Below are positions 53,156 through 61,367 of a stretch of 64,000 nucleotides of DNA, piece by piece; position 1 is the first letter of the stretch; each line of letters begins with the position of its first letter. Position numbers and translations under genes: made by a program. The DNA comes from Brevundimonas alba (GTDB taxonomy: Bacteria; Pseudomonadota; Alphaproteobacteria; Caulobacterales; Caulobacteraceae), in assembly GCF_011927945.1 (NCBI RefSeq), contig NZ_JAATJM010000002.1:806001-870000 (forward strand), read 5' to 3'. The notes under the pieces were generated by a model, which worked only from the letters and a program-made list of their open reading frames with translations, searched no databases and was not told where the DNA came from.

Positions 53156-53538
53156 GGAACTAGCGCCTCCACCGGCCCCAGATGCTTCCGCACCACCTCG
53201 AGGAAATGCATTACGGAGATGGGCTTGGAGATATAGGCCTCGCAGCCCCCCTGCCGGATCCGCTCCTCATCGCCCTTCATGGCGAAGGCGGTCACGGCGA
53301 TGACCGGAATGTGGCTCAGCTCCTCGTCGTCCTTGAGCCATTTGGTGACTTCCAGACCGCTGATCTCGGGCAGCTGGATGTCCATCAGGATCAGGTCGGG
53401 CCGGTGCTGACGCGCCAGGGCAAGCGCCTGCAGACCCTCGCGGGTCTGAAGGGTGCGATACCCCTGCGAGTCGAGCAGATCATGAAATAGCTTCATGTTC
53501 AGCTCGTTATCCTCGACGATGAGGACCGTCTTCGACAT
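53152..53538 (-). CDS. divK: Single-domain response regulator DivK
   Basis: DivK is the essential cell-fate response regulator phosphorylated by DivJ and dephosphorylated by PleC. The 128-residue receiver has Asp53 in [13 protein letters not shown], the acidic pocket VEDNE and the conserved Thr/Lys in AVTAFAMKG and YISKPI. I start at 53538 ([11 protein letters not shown]), the standard N-terminus; an adjacent ATG at 53541 would add one residue. It is followed by pleD with a four-base overlap, the order known in Caulobacter. Confidence 0.96.
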   Translation of the reverse strand: MSKTVLIVEDNELNMKLFHDLLDSQGYRTLQTREGLQALALARQHRPDLILMDIQLPEISGLEVTKWLKDDEELSHIPVIAVTAFAMKGDEERIRQGGCEAYISKPISVMHFLEVVRKHLGPVEALVP

Positions 53539-53657
53539 CATCACCCGGCCTGTTTCGCTTCCTGGGAAGCGCGGTTGCGCGGAGGCTTGTTCGCCTTCTT
53601 CGGGTGCACCTTGGCCCACGGTCTCTTAAGTTGACGTGAAGCGGCCACAAGCGCCCT

Positions 53658-53843
53658 CCACTGCTTTCGTCATCCTCCGGCAAGCCGCGTCTTCGCGGCG
53701 CAGACCGGGGGACCCAGCGGCGCGCGCCAGCGCGAACCTGTCGGGAGAACCGCTACCGACACAGCCTGCCTGAACAGATCGCCTTCGGCGCCGCTGGGTC
53801 CCCCGGCCTCCCTCTGCTCGCCGGAGGATGACGAAAGCAGTGG
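53658..53843. repeat. Nested inverted-repeat element between divK and dinB
   Basis: The 186 bases are bounded by perfect 24-base inverted repeats (53658-53681 and 53820-53843). A second perfect pair of 18 bases lies inside (53705-53722 and 53789-53806). There is no open reading frame of note. The design is that of a dispersed palindromic element or a small non-autonomous mobile element. It fills most of the 329-base gap between divK and dinB. No target-site duplication was evident. Confidence 0.75.
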
Positions 53844-53867
53844 GGTAATCCCCGCGGATGCGGGATA

Positions 53868-55139
53868 ATGTCGAGCATCGACATGCCTCCGATGAAATCC
53901 ATCTGCCGCGACTGCCTCCACACCGCCGACAGCCGCCTCGAGCGCTGCCCGGCCTGCGACTCGCGCCGGATCGTCTTCCACGAAGAACTCGACCGCCTGA
54001 CCATCGCCCATCTCGACTGCGACGCCTTCTACGCCTCGGTGGAAAAGCGCGACCGGCCCGAGCTGCGCGACCTTCCGGTCATCGTCGGCGGCGGCAAGCG
54101 CGGCGTGGTCTCGACCTGCTGCTACGTGGCCCGCCTCTACGGCGTCCACTCCGCCATGCCGATGTTCAAGGCGCTCAAGGCCTGCCCCGACGCCGTCGTC
54201 ATCAAGCCCGACTTCCGCAAATACGTCGCCGCCAGCGAAGCCATCTTCGGCGCTGTCCGTGAACTCACCCCTCTGGTCCAGACCCTTTCGCTGGACGAAG
54301 CGTGGATCGACTTGGCCGGCACCGAACGCCTCAACGGCGGCCCACCTGCCTTCCAGCTGATCCGGCTGCAGAAGCGGATCGAGGACGAGACCGGCCTGAC
54401 CGTCTCCATCGGCCTCGCGACCAACCGCTTCCTCGCCAAGGTCGCTTCCGAGCTGGACAAGCCGCGCGGCTTGTCGGTCATCGGCTCGGAGGCGCAGGCC
54501 CTTCTGGCGCCCAAGCCTGTGGGCATCCTGCCCGGCGTCGGCCCCGTGTTCCGCAAGACCCTGCAGAGCGACGGCTTCGCCACCGTCGGCGATCTCGCCG
54601 CCGCCGACCTGCGCGACCTGGTCCGACGCTATGGCGAGACCGGCCTGCGCCTGCACGACCTCGCCCACGGCCGCGACGCCCGCGCCGTCAAGCCAGAGCA
54701 CGACCGCAAGGGCATGAGCGCCGAGACCACCTTCAACGAGGACCTGACCTCCGGCGCCGACCTCGAGGCCGAACTCTGGCCCTTGTGCGAGAAGCTGGCC
54801 TCCAAGGCTCGCCGCGACGGCGTCGCCAGCCGCGTCATCGTGCTGAAACTGCGCCGCACGGACTTCAAGATCGTCACCCGCCGGGTCAGCCTGCCCGAGC
54901 CCGTCCAGACCGCCCGTGCCCTGTTCGCCGCCGCCCGCGACCTCCTCGCCCCCGAACTCGGCCGCCCCTACCGCCTCATCGGCATCGGTATGGGCGACGT
55001 CCAGGACGCCGTCGAAACCCCAACCGCCCTGTTCGACTCCCCGGAAGCCCGGACCCTCAAGACCGAAACCGCCATCGACCGCCTCCGCGCCAAATTCGGC
55101 GCCGGGGCGGTGGTCGCTGGACGGGCGCTGAAACCATAG
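53868..55139 (+). CDS. dinB: DNA polymerase IV with N-terminal zinc-ribbon-like extension
   Basis: This Y-family translesion polymerase of 423 residues has catalytic AHLDCDAFYASVEKRD at 47-62 (metal ligands Asp50 and the following acidic residue), RGVVSTCCYVARLYGV and LSLDEAWIDL. The first 35 residues precede the usual start and carry two Cys-x-x-Cys pairs (Cys13/16 and Cys27/30), probably a zinc ribbon. The ATG at 53868 is used; ATGs at codons 6 and 9 would keep the ribbon. The beta-clamp-binding motif is not obvious by eye. It is divergent from divK across the repeat element. Confidence 0.92.
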   Translation: MSSIDMPPMKSICRDCLHTADSRLERCPACDSRRIVFHEELDRLTIAHLDCDAFYASVEKRDRPELRDLPVIVGGGKRGVVSTCCYVARLYGVHSAMPMFKALKACPDAVVIKPDFRKYVAASEAIFGAVRELTPLVQTLSLDEAWIDLAGTERLNGGPPAFQLIRLQKRIEDETGLTVSIGLATNRFLAKVASELDKPRGLSVIGSEAQALLAPKPVGILPGVGPVFRKTLQSDGFATVGDLAAADLRDLVRRYGETGLRLHDLAHGRDARAVKPEHDRKGMSAETTFNEDLTSGADLEAELWPLCEKLASKARRDGVASRVIVLKLRRTDFKIVTRRVSLPEPVQTARALFAAARDLLAPELGRPYRLIGIGMGDVQDAVETPTALFDSPEARTLKTETAIDRLRAKFGAGAVVAGRALKP

Positions 55140-55142
55140 CTT

Positions 55143-55296
55143 CCTTCTCCCCTTGCGGGAGAAGGTGCCCCGGAGGGGCGGATGAGGGGTGAGACACCCA
55201 TCTCTCCGGCCAGCCGCCGATCGTTGCGCATTGGAGAAGTGGACACAGCCCCCTCATCCGGGCCTCCGGCCCACCTTCTCCCTCAAGGGGAGAAGG
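55143..55296. repeat. Paired palindromic intergenic repeat (copy 2)
   Basis: Two inverted units at 55143-55165 and 55274-55296 carry the stem CCTTCTCCC/GGGAGAAGG and the adjoining GGATGAGGGGTGAGAC, facing each other as in the copy at 1237-1393. It follows the dinB stop codon directly. Together the copies define a dispersed repeat family. Confidence 0.78.
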
Positions 55297-55666
55297 TAGC
55301 CTGTGACGCTGTGCTTACAATCCGCGTTTCTATAGTCGGACAGCGCCTGGAAACCCCTGCAGCTTCAAACACATCCCCTTTTCTCAACCCGATCTTCTGC
55401 GCACGCTATCCCGCGACCGTATAATGCTTCCGTTCGCTTCCACCCGCCGGTCTTTGACAATCGAATCCCGAATCCAACAAGGCCCCCGCCAGCGCAAAGA
55501 CGGACTCATCGGACGACTCATCGGACTCTGTGAACGCATCGGACGCTTCGGACGCTTCGCACTCTTCGGACGCAGTTTTTCAGTCCGCACCGTCCGGACC
55601 GCGTGACCGCATCGACGACGCGCCTCCCGCGCGCTAAACCGCGCCAAACCCCATCAGGAGCCTCCC
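55297..55666. other. Non-coding stretch with degenerate (A/T)TCGGAC repeats
   Basis: This gap of about 370 bases upstream of the RidA gene holds no convincing gene. Between 55507 and 55571 it has five copies of (A/T)TCGGAC, three of them as CATCGGAC, at uneven spacing. The 14-mer at 55540-55553 (CGGACGCTTCGGAC) also occurs exactly at 2090-2103, upstream of the twin palindromes. A TATAAT sits at 55420-55425 without a good -35 box. Confidence 0.45.
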
Positions 55667-56125
55667 ATGACCGTCGCCGCCCGCCTCGCCGAACTCGGCA
55701 TCGCCCTGCCGGAACCCGCCAAGGCCGTGGCCAACTACGTCCCCTACGTCCAGACCGGTAACCTGCTCCACATCTCGGGCCAGCTCTCGAACGACGCCTC
55801 GGGCGGTCTCAAGGGCACCGTCGGCGCCGACGTCTCCCAGGAGGACGCGGTCAAGGGCGCCCGCATGTGCGGCGTCAACCTGCTGGCCCAGATCTCGGCG
55901 GCCCTCGACGGCGACCTCGAGCGCGTCGTCCGCGTCGTCAAACTGGGCGGCTTCGTTCAGGCCGCCGGCGACTTCGAGGCCATCCCCGCCGTCATCAACG
56001 GCTGCTCCGACCTGATGGTCGAGGTCTTCGGGGACAAGGGCCGCCACGCCCGCTCCGCCGTCGGCGTCTACAAACTCCCCCTCGGCTTCGCCGTCGAAGT
56101 CGACGCCATCGTCGAGGTGCGGTGA
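55667..56125 (+). CDS. RidA family protein
   Basis: The 152-residue protein belongs to the RidA/YjgF/UK114 family, whose best-known member hydrolyses reactive enamine/imine intermediates. Visible features are the N-terminal LLHISGQLS, central GARMCGVNLLAQISAALDGDLERVVRVVKLGGFV and C-terminal GRHARSAVGVYKLPLGFAVEVDAIVEV with the conserved Arg. It is of the longer subgroup in which the N-terminus carries about 25 extra residues. The GNAT-like gene overlaps its stop codon by GTGA. Confidence 0.92.
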   Translation: MTVAARLAELGIALPEPAKAVANYVPYVQTGNLLHISGQLSNDASGGLKGTVGADVSQEDAVKGARMCGVNLLAQISAALDGDLERVVRVVKLGGFVQAAGDFEAIPAVINGCSDLMVEVFGDKGRHARSAVGVYKLPLGFAVEVDAIVEVR

Positions 56126-57270
56126 CCTTCACCATCCGCGTAAACGACTGGGTCGCCGACATCGGCCGGGAGGCGTGGGACGCCTGCGCCTCCCCCTCCG
56201 GCGACCCGTTCGTCTCCTTCGACTTCCTCGATGCCTGCGAGGCGTCCGGCAGCGCCGTCCCGCGCGAAGGCTGGGCCGGCCGCCACCTGTCGCTGGTCGA
56301 CGACACCGGCCGCGTGCTCGGCGTCATGCCCCTCTGGCTCAAGGGCCACAGCCAGGGCGAATACGTCTTCGACCACAGCTGGGCCGACGCCTACGAGCGC
56401 GCCGGCGGCCGCTATTATCCCAAACTGCTGGGCGCCGTGCCCTTCACCCCGGTGACCGGCCCCCGCTTCCTCGCCCACCCGGACGCCGACGCCGCCACTG
56501 TCCGCGAGGCCCTGCTGCAGGGAGCCCTGGCCCTGACCGAGCGGCTCGGCGTCTCTTCCCTACACGTCACCTTTCCCACCCCGGACGACTGGTCCGCCAT
56601 GGGCGAGGCCGGATTGCTGCAGCGGCAGGACATGCAGTACGTCTGGCGCAACGGCGGCTACCAGACCTTCGACGACTTCCTCGCCGCCCTCTCGTCCAAC
56701 CGCCGCAAGACCATCCGCCGCGAACGCCGCGAGGCCCAGGCCGGGCTCGACATCCGCGTCCTGACCGGCGCGGACATCACCGGGGCGCACTGGGACGCCT
56801 TCTTCGCCTTCTACATGGACACCGGCTCGCGCAAGTGGGGCCGCCCCTATCTGACCCGGGACTTCTTCAGCCGCATCGGCGCGACCATGGCCGACCGCAT
56901 CGCCCTGATCATGGCCTTCCGCGACGACACGCCGGTCGCCGGCGCCCTCAACCTGATCGGCCGCGATGCCCTCTACGGCCGCCAGTGGGGCGCGCTGGAG
57001 GAGGTCCCCTTCCTCCATTTCGAGCTCTGCTACTACCGCGCCATCGACTTCGCCATCGAGCGAGGCCTGTCCCGCGTCGAGGCGGGCGCCCAGGGCGAGC
57101 ACAAGATCGCCCGCGGCTACCTGCCCAGCCCGGTCTACTCCGCCCACTGGATCGCCGACCCGGCCCTGCGCCGCCCCGTCGCCGACTATCTGGCGCGCGA
57201 ACGCCCCGCCGTCGACGCCGAGATCGAGGTCATGGCCGCCGAGCTCTCGCCCTTCCGGAAAGACGTCTGA
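56122..57270 (+). CDS. GNAT-superfamily N-acyltransferase-like protein (PF04339, DUF482)
   Basis: The 382-residue protein matches the DUF482/FemAB-like group of the GNAT superfamily: DPFVSFDFLDACEASGSA at the start, LLGAVPFTPVTGPRFL, the SSNRRKTIRRERREA basic helix, GRQWGALEEVPFLHFELCYYRAIDFAIERGL and GAQGEHKIARGYLP. It probably transfers an acyl or aminoacyl group, but neither donor nor acceptor is known. The GTG start overlaps the ridA stop, so translation is coupled. The long open frame upstream of 56122 lies inside ridA and is not used. Confidence 0.85.
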   Translation: MTFTIRVNDWVADIGREAWDACASPSGDPFVSFDFLDACEASGSAVPREGWAGRHLSLVDDTGRVLGVMPLWLKGHSQGEYVFDHSWADAYERAGGRYYPKLLGAVPFTPVTGPRFLAHPDADAATVREALLQGALALTERLGVSSLHVTFPTPDDWSAMGEAGLLQRQDMQYVWRNGGYQTFDDFLAALSSNRRKTIRRERREAQAGLDIRVLTGADITGAHWDAFFAFYMDTGSRKWGRPYLTRDFFSRIGATMADRIALIMAFRDDTPVAGALNLIGRDALYGRQWGALEEVPFLHFELCYYRAIDFAIERGLSRVEAGAQGEHKIARGYLPSPVYSAHWIADPALRRPVADYLARERPAVDAEIEVMAAELSPFRKDV

Positions 57271-57274
57271 TGGG

Positions 57275-57631
57275 TCAGTCAGCGCGCCGCTTGTCGCCGA
57301 CGAACCAGCCGGCGATCCAGCTGACCACGCCGGTGACGATGGCCGCGCCGATGCCCGCCGCCAGCCCGTCGACCACGAACCCGCCCAGCAGGGCCGCGAC
57401 CAGTCCGATCACCGCCGCGTTCACCACCAGCAGGAACAGGCCGAAGGTGATGATCGTCAGCGGGAAGGTCAGCACCGTCAGGATCGGCCGCACGATGGCG
57501 TTGGCCACGCCCAGCAGCACCGCCGCCAGCAACAGGGACGGCGTGTCGCTGAAGCCGACCCCCGGCACCACGGCCGCGGCCAGCCACAGGGCCAGGCAGG
57601 TGACGAGAAACTGGACGATGAAACGCAGCAT
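57275..57631 (-). CDS. Phage-holin-4-like family small membrane protein (PF04020)
   Basis: The 118-residue protein has four closely packed hydrophobic helices and the family features: LWLAAAVVPGVGFSDTPSLLLAAVLLGVANAIVRPIL and LTIITFGLFLLVVNAAV. Despite the name these proteins are common chromosomal membrane proteins and there is no phage context here. I start at 57631 (MLRFIVQFLV); nine open codons precede it. It is convergent with the GNAT-like gene, four bases apart. Confidence 0.85.
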   Translation of the reverse strand: MLRFIVQFLVTCLALWLAAAVVPGVGFSDTPSLLLAAVLLGVANAIVRPILTVLTFPLTIITFGLFLLVVNAAVIGLVAALLGGFVVDGLAAGIGAAIVTGVVSWIAGWFVGDKRRAD

Positions 57632-57735
57632 GGCCGACTCCCTTTGGACCTTGACCATAACACCCGACCGCCGCCGGGGCTCCCCTCCCCGTTCGGCCGT
57701 TGTTACCCTCAGATGACCGTCGCCCGGAGCCTCCC

Positions 57736-58173
57736 GTGACCCTGCAAGCGCCCTATGATCCCGACAACATCTTCGCCCGCATCCTCCGCGGCGAGATCCC
57801 CTCGGTGAAGGTGTGGGAGGACGATCACGTCCTCGCCTTCATGGACGTCTTCCCCCAGTCCGAGGGTCACGTCCTGATAATCTCGAAGACCTCCACCGCC
57901 CGCACCCTGCTGGAGATCGAGCCCAAGGCGCTCGGCCGCCTGATCGGCGCCACCCAGCGCACCGCCCGCGCCGTGGTCAAGGCGCTGGAGCCTGAGGGTT
58001 TCCAGATCATGCAGCTGAACGGCGAGGCCGGCGGCCAGACCGTCTTCCACCTGCATTTCCACGTCATCCCGCGCTGGTCTGACCGCGCCATGAAGGGTCA
58101 CGGCCACGCGCCGATGGCCGATCCCGACACCCTCCGCGCCCTCGCAGACCGGATCGCCGCCGCCCTCGATTGA
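57736..58173 (+). CDS. HIT family protein
   Basis: The 145-residue histidine-triad protein has the catalytic HLHFHVIPR motif near residue 100 and the N-terminal block NIFARILRGEIPSVKVWEDDHVLAFMD. HIT proteins hydrolyse or transfer nucleotide groups from adenosine-linked substrates. The GTG start is chosen since GGAG lies six bases before it and no ATG precedes the first strand. tRNA-Thr follows 44 bases downstream on the same strand. Confidence 0.92.
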   Translation: MTLQAPYDPDNIFARILRGEIPSVKVWEDDHVLAFMDVFPQSEGHVLIISKTSTARTLLEIEPKALGRLIGATQRTARAVVKALEPEGFQIMQLNGEAGGQTVFHLHFHVIPRWSDRAMKGHGHAPMADPDTLRALADRIAAALD

Positions 58174-58217
58174 CCCCGGCGCGCCGCGCCAGCATAAGGG
58201 CCGCCGTCACGACGGAC

Positions 58218-58290
58218 GCCGGTTTAGCTCAGCTGGTAGAGCAGCGGTTTTGTAAACCGAAGGTCGCGGGTTCGATTCCTGCAACCGGCA
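58218..58290 (+). tRNA. tRNA-Thr (anticodon TGT)
   Basis: The acceptor stem GCCGGTT/AACCGGC, D-arm with AGCTCAGCTGGTAGAGC, anticodon loop TTTGTAA (TGT, reading ACA) and T-arm GCGGG-TTCGATT-CCTGC are all present. The discriminator is A and the CCA end is not encoded. It decodes Thr ACA codons. Confidence 0.95.
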
Positions 58291-58298
58291 CCGGTCCG

Positions 58299-58454
58299 TC
58301 AGCCCTTGCGGGCTCCACAGCCGCGGCAGACGAAGGTGCCCTTTCGGCTCCGGCTCGTGTCCCACTGATGCCGGCAGAACAGGCCCCGGATCACCGCTCC
58401 CAGGGTGCGGCCCCGGCTCGACGGCCGGGCGACGGTGTGGCCGGCGCTCAGCAT
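58299..58454 (-). CDS. 51-residue zinc-ribbon protein
   Basis: Translation gives MLSAGHTVARPSSRGR, then LFCRHQWDTSRSRKGTF and VCRGCGARKG. The pattern C-R-H-x-W ... C-R-x-C-G is a compact zinc ribbon and is shared with the larger protein encoded just upstream (LCRHDFYW ... CRRCG). The start codon lies seven bases inside the 3' end of that gene, so the two are translationally coupled and paralogous in the ribbon. The gene is short, but the shared motif and the overlap argue strongly for it. The function is unknown. Confidence 0.65.
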   Translation of the reverse strand: MLSAGHTVARPSSRGRTLGAVIRGLFCRHQWDTSRSRKGTFVCRGCGARKG

Positions 58455-58963
58455 CGCGGCGCCGTCCGGGCGTCATGCAGGCGCGCGAAATGCCCCGCGG
58501 CGTCAGAACCGAACAGCACCGGCTCGGCGGAATGCGCATCCTCGATGACCGCGAGAATGCCGTCGATCGCCTCTTCCCGGGTCGGCCGGCTGCCTTCGGC
58601 CAGACGATCGATCAGGGCCAGCAGCATCTCCCGCCGCTCCAGCGCCTGCGCCTTCAGCACCTTGGTGCTCGGCCGTATCAACGCGGGTGCACGCGCCGGC
58701 AAGGGCTGCGGCTGCGGTTCGGGGAAATCGATGAACACGCCGCCCGCCGGCGTGAAGTCAGGCAGGGCGTCCAGGGCTAGCGGCAACGCCGCCAGTTCCG
58801 CCATCTCTCCGACTGCAGCGGGCGCCGTCTCGTCGCCCGAAACGTCGAGCGGACCAGCCGCCTGCGTCTTCCCGCATCGACGGCAACGGTCTGAGCGATG
58901 GCGCTCGGACCAGTAAAAGTCATGCCTGCAGAGCAGAGGCTTCAGTGGCGACAGCATATTCAT
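58448..58963 (-). CDS. Zinc-ribbon protein, function unknown
   Basis: The 171-residue protein starts with a zinc ribbon (about residues 12-33: LCRHDFYWSERHRSDRCRRCGKTQ in part). A middle section rich in Pro, Ala and Glu follows, then a helical C-terminal domain (LERREMLLALIDRLAEGSRPTREEAIDGILAVIEDAHSAEP in part). An ATG two codons in (58957) has GGGGGA at better spacing and may be the true start. The 51-residue gene overlaps its end. I do not recognise a family. Confidence 0.72.
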   Translation of the reverse strand: MNMLSPLKPLLCRHDFYWSERHRSDRCRRCGKTQAAGPLDVSGDETAPAAVGEMAELAALPLALDALPDFTPAGGVFIDFPEPQPQPLPARAPALIRPSTKVLKAQALERREMLLALIDRLAEGSRPTREEAIDGILAVIEDAHSAEPVLFGSDAAGHFARLHDARTAPRC

Positions 58964-59040
58964 TCCCCCGGACGCGGGACGAATCGCCGATTTTCTAACG
59001 TTTTGTCAACCATGGTTCACCCAACGGGCGAACGGTTCGG

Positions 59041-60912
59041 TTAACCTCCGCCGAGCGCCACGGCCGCTCGGTAGGTCACGAACGCCGCCAGATAGGCCAG
59101 GCCGAACATGTAGGCGACCATCACCCACATCCATTTCCACGAGTTCAGCTCGCGCTTCACCACCCCGAGCGTCGCCACGCACTGCGGCGCGAAGATGTAC
59201 CATGCCAGGAAGGCCAGACCCGTGGCCAGCGACCACTGCGCCGCCAGCGTCACGCCCAGCAGGCTGGTCGCGCTCTCCGGATCGGCGATGGCGTAAACAG
59301 TGCCCAAGGCAGCGACGGCGACTTCCCGCGCCGCCATCCCCGGGATCAGGGCGATCACCATCTGCCAGTTGAAACCAATCGGCGCGAAGACCGGCTCAAG
59401 CGCGTGGCCGAGCCTGCCGGCGAAGCTGTAGTCGATAGCCGGCCCCGTCGCGCCCTCCGGCGGATAGGGGAAGGTCGACAGCACCCAGATCAGCACCATC
59501 AGCGGCAGGATGATCCGCCCCGCCCGCTCGAGGAAGATCCGCGCCCTGAGCCACAGGTTGAACCCCACGCTGCGCAGATCCGGCGTCTTGTAGGCCGGCA
59601 GTTCCATCATGAACGGCTCGACCGCTCCTCGCCAGAACACGCGGCGGATGACGAACGACACCACCAGCGCGCTCAGGATGCCCGCCGCATACAGACCGAA
59701 CATCACCAGCCCCTGCATGTTGGCGAAGCCCCACACGGTCCGGTTCGGAATGAAGGCGGCGATGATCAGCGTGTAGACCGGGATGCGCGCCGAACACGTC
59801 ATCAGCGGCGCGACCATGACCGTGGTCAGGCGGTCGCGCTTGGAGTCGATCACCCGCGCCGCCATGACACCGGGAATCGCGCAGGCGAAGCTCGACAGCA
59901 GCGGAATGAAGGCGCGCCCGTGCAGCCCCGCCCCGCCCATGATCCGGTCCATCAGGAAGGCGGCCCGGGCCATATAGCCGAAGTCCTCCAGCAGGATGAT
60001 GAACAGGAACAGGATCAGGATCTGCGGCAGGAAGACCAGCACGCTGCCCACGCCCGAGATCAGTCCGTCGACGATCAGGCTTTGCCAGATTCCATCCGGC
60101 ATCACGGTCGCCACCCATGCGCCCAGTCCGGCGAGCAGTCCCTCGATGCCGTCCATCAGCGGCGTCGCCCAGGTGAAGACCGCCTGGAACATGACGAACA
60201 GCAGCGCCATCAGGATGACGAGCCCGCCGACCGGATGCAGCAGCACGGAATCGATGCGGCCCGTCAGGGTGTCGGGCCGCTCGGGCGGCTGGACACAGGC
60301 CTTCATGATCCGCTCGGCCTCGCGCGCCGCCCCACGCAGCGCCGCCGCGTCGGGCGCCGTCCACGCCATCTCCGCGCCCGGAGACCAGGCGCCCGCCGCC
60401 GCCTCGACAGCAGCGACCAGATCGTCGACGCCACGCCGTCGCGTCGCCACCGTGGTCACGATCGGCAGGCCCAGTTCCGCCGACAACCGCTCCAGATCGA
60501 TCCGCAGCCCCTGACGCTGGGCGATGTCGTACATGTTCAGCGCCAGCACCATCGGCCGTCCGACGGCCTTGAGCTCCAGCACCAGCCGCAGCACCAGCCG
60601 AAGGTTGGTCGCGTCGGCCACGCAGACGATGACATCCGGCGGCGTCTCTCCGGCCAGTCGACCCAGAACAGCGTCCCGGGTGACTTCCTCGTCGGGGCTG
60701 CGGGCGCGCAGGGAATAGGTGCCCGGCAGGTCCAGCACGGACATCGTCCGTCCTTCTCCGCCGCGGATGAAGCCTTCCTTCCGCTCGACGGTCACGCCGG
60801 CGTAGTTGGCCACCTTCTGGTGCGCGCCGGTCAGGGCGTTGAACAACGCCGTCTTGCCGCTGTTGGGATTTCCCACGAGCGCGACCCGCGCGCTCCGTAC
60901 GGCCATGTCCAT
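59041..60912 (-). CDS. feoB: Ferrous iron transport protein B
   Basis: FeoB imports Fe(II) across the inner membrane. The 623-residue protein has the N-terminal G domain (G1 GNPNSGKT near 14-21, G2 AGVTVE, G3 DLPGTYSL, G4 NMYD), a helical GDI-like spacer and two Gate-type membrane domains (ARAAFLMDRIMGGAGLHGRAFIPLLSSFACAIPG in part; PGMAAREVAVAALGTVYA). The length is on the short side, lacking a long C-terminal tail. The start overlaps the feoA stop by one base (TGATG). Confidence 0.95.
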   Translation of the reverse strand: MDMAVRSARVALVGNPNSGKTALFNALTGAHQKVANYAGVTVERKEGFIRGGEGRTMSVLDLPGTYSLRARSPDEEVTRDAVLGRLAGETPPDVIVCVADATNLRLVLRLVLELKAVGRPMVLALNMYDIAQRQGLRIDLERLSAELGLPIVTTVATRRRGVDDLVAAVEAAAGAWSPGAEMAWTAPDAAALRGAAREAERIMKACVQPPERPDTLTGRIDSVLLHPVGGLVILMALLFVMFQAVFTWATPLMDGIEGLLAGLGAWVATVMPDGIWQSLIVDGLISGVGSVLVFLPQILILFLFIILLEDFGYMARAAFLMDRIMGGAGLHGRAFIPLLSSFACAIPGVMAARVIDSKRDRLTTVMVAPLMTCSARIPVYTLIIAAFIPNRTVWGFANMQGLVMFGLYAAGILSALVVSFVIRRVFWRGAVEPFMMELPAYKTPDLRSVGFNLWLRARIFLERAGRIILPLMVLIWVLSTFPYPPEGATGPAIDYSFAGRLGHALEPVFAPIGFNWQMVIALIPGMAAREVAVAALGTVYAIADPESATSLLGVTLAAQWSLATGLAFLAWYIFAPQCVATLGVVKRELNSWKWMWVMVAYMFGLAYLAAFVTYRAAVALGGG

Positions 60913-61223
60913 CAGGCGGGAACCCGGGCGGCTTCGACCGCCGCCGCCGCGCCAGACGCCGCCGGCTCCACGCGGACCGTCAGACCCGCCGCCTCGTGCC
61001 GGCGCAGGGCCACGCGCATGTCGTCCACCTTCATCGCGATAGGGTCGCGGCCCAGCAGACCTTCGTGCAGCAGTTCGACCCGCGCACCCTCGACGAAGCC
61101 CAGTTCCAGCAACCGCCGCTCCAGCTCCAGCGCATGCTCGTCGTGATGGCAGTGACCGCCGACCTGAACGATGACGCCGCGATCCCCGCGGCGGGCCTGG
61201 CTGAGACGGATGGTGTCGGACAT
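60912..61223 (-). CDS. feoA: Ferrous iron transport protein A
   Basis: FeoA is a small SH3-like cytoplasmic protein needed for FeoB function. The 103-residue sequence has the core RLLELGFVEGARVELLHEGLLGRDPIAMKVDDMRVALRRHEA, here in parts, with the LGF and I-A-hR features typical of the family. The C-terminus is Ala-rich. I start at 61223 (MSDTIRLSQARRG); the longer open frame upstream lies in non-coding sequence. A Fur-like palindrome lies about 50 bases upstream. Confidence 0.92.
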   Translation of the reverse strand: MSDTIRLSQARRGDRGVIVQVGGHCHHDEHALELERRLLELGFVEGARVELLHEGLLGRDPIAMKVDDMRVALRRHEAAGLTVRVEPAASGAAAAVEAARVPA

Positions 61224-61257
61224 GACGCTCACGCAGCGGCGCGAGGGCCGCGCCTTT

Positions 61258-61281
61258 CTGACACTGATTATCAGGTGCGAT
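61258..61281. promoter_or_regulatory. Candidate Fur-type iron box upstream of feoA
   Basis: TGATTATCA (61265-61273; TGATAATCA on the feoA strand) is a 9-base dyad and the surrounding bases extend the A/T-rich symmetry. It lies about 42-50 bases before the feoA start, where a Fur or Fur-like site would be expected. The match to a full 19-base Fur box is partial. Confidence 0.45.
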
Positions 61282-61367
61282 AGCCGTCCGTCCACCCTGC
61301 CGAAGCGTCGCAGGCCGTTGCTCGAGGCCCGGCTTGCGCTATCAGTGGCCGCTTGAGGAGGCCTCCC

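Noticed and set aside
55384..55647. 87-codon minus-strand frame in the gap before the RidA gene
   Set aside because: It is Arg/Ser-rich, runs through degenerate repeats and has no ribosome-binding site or family resemblance.
57275..57631. Possible prophage remnant because of the holin-like protein
   Set aside because: No other phage gene, integrase or attachment site is nearby, and this holin-4-like family is common as ordinary chromosomal membrane proteins.
58218..58290. tRNA-Thr as an integration site for a mobile element
   Set aside because: No integrase lies nearby and no direct repeat of the tRNA 3' end was seen in the downstream sequence I examined.
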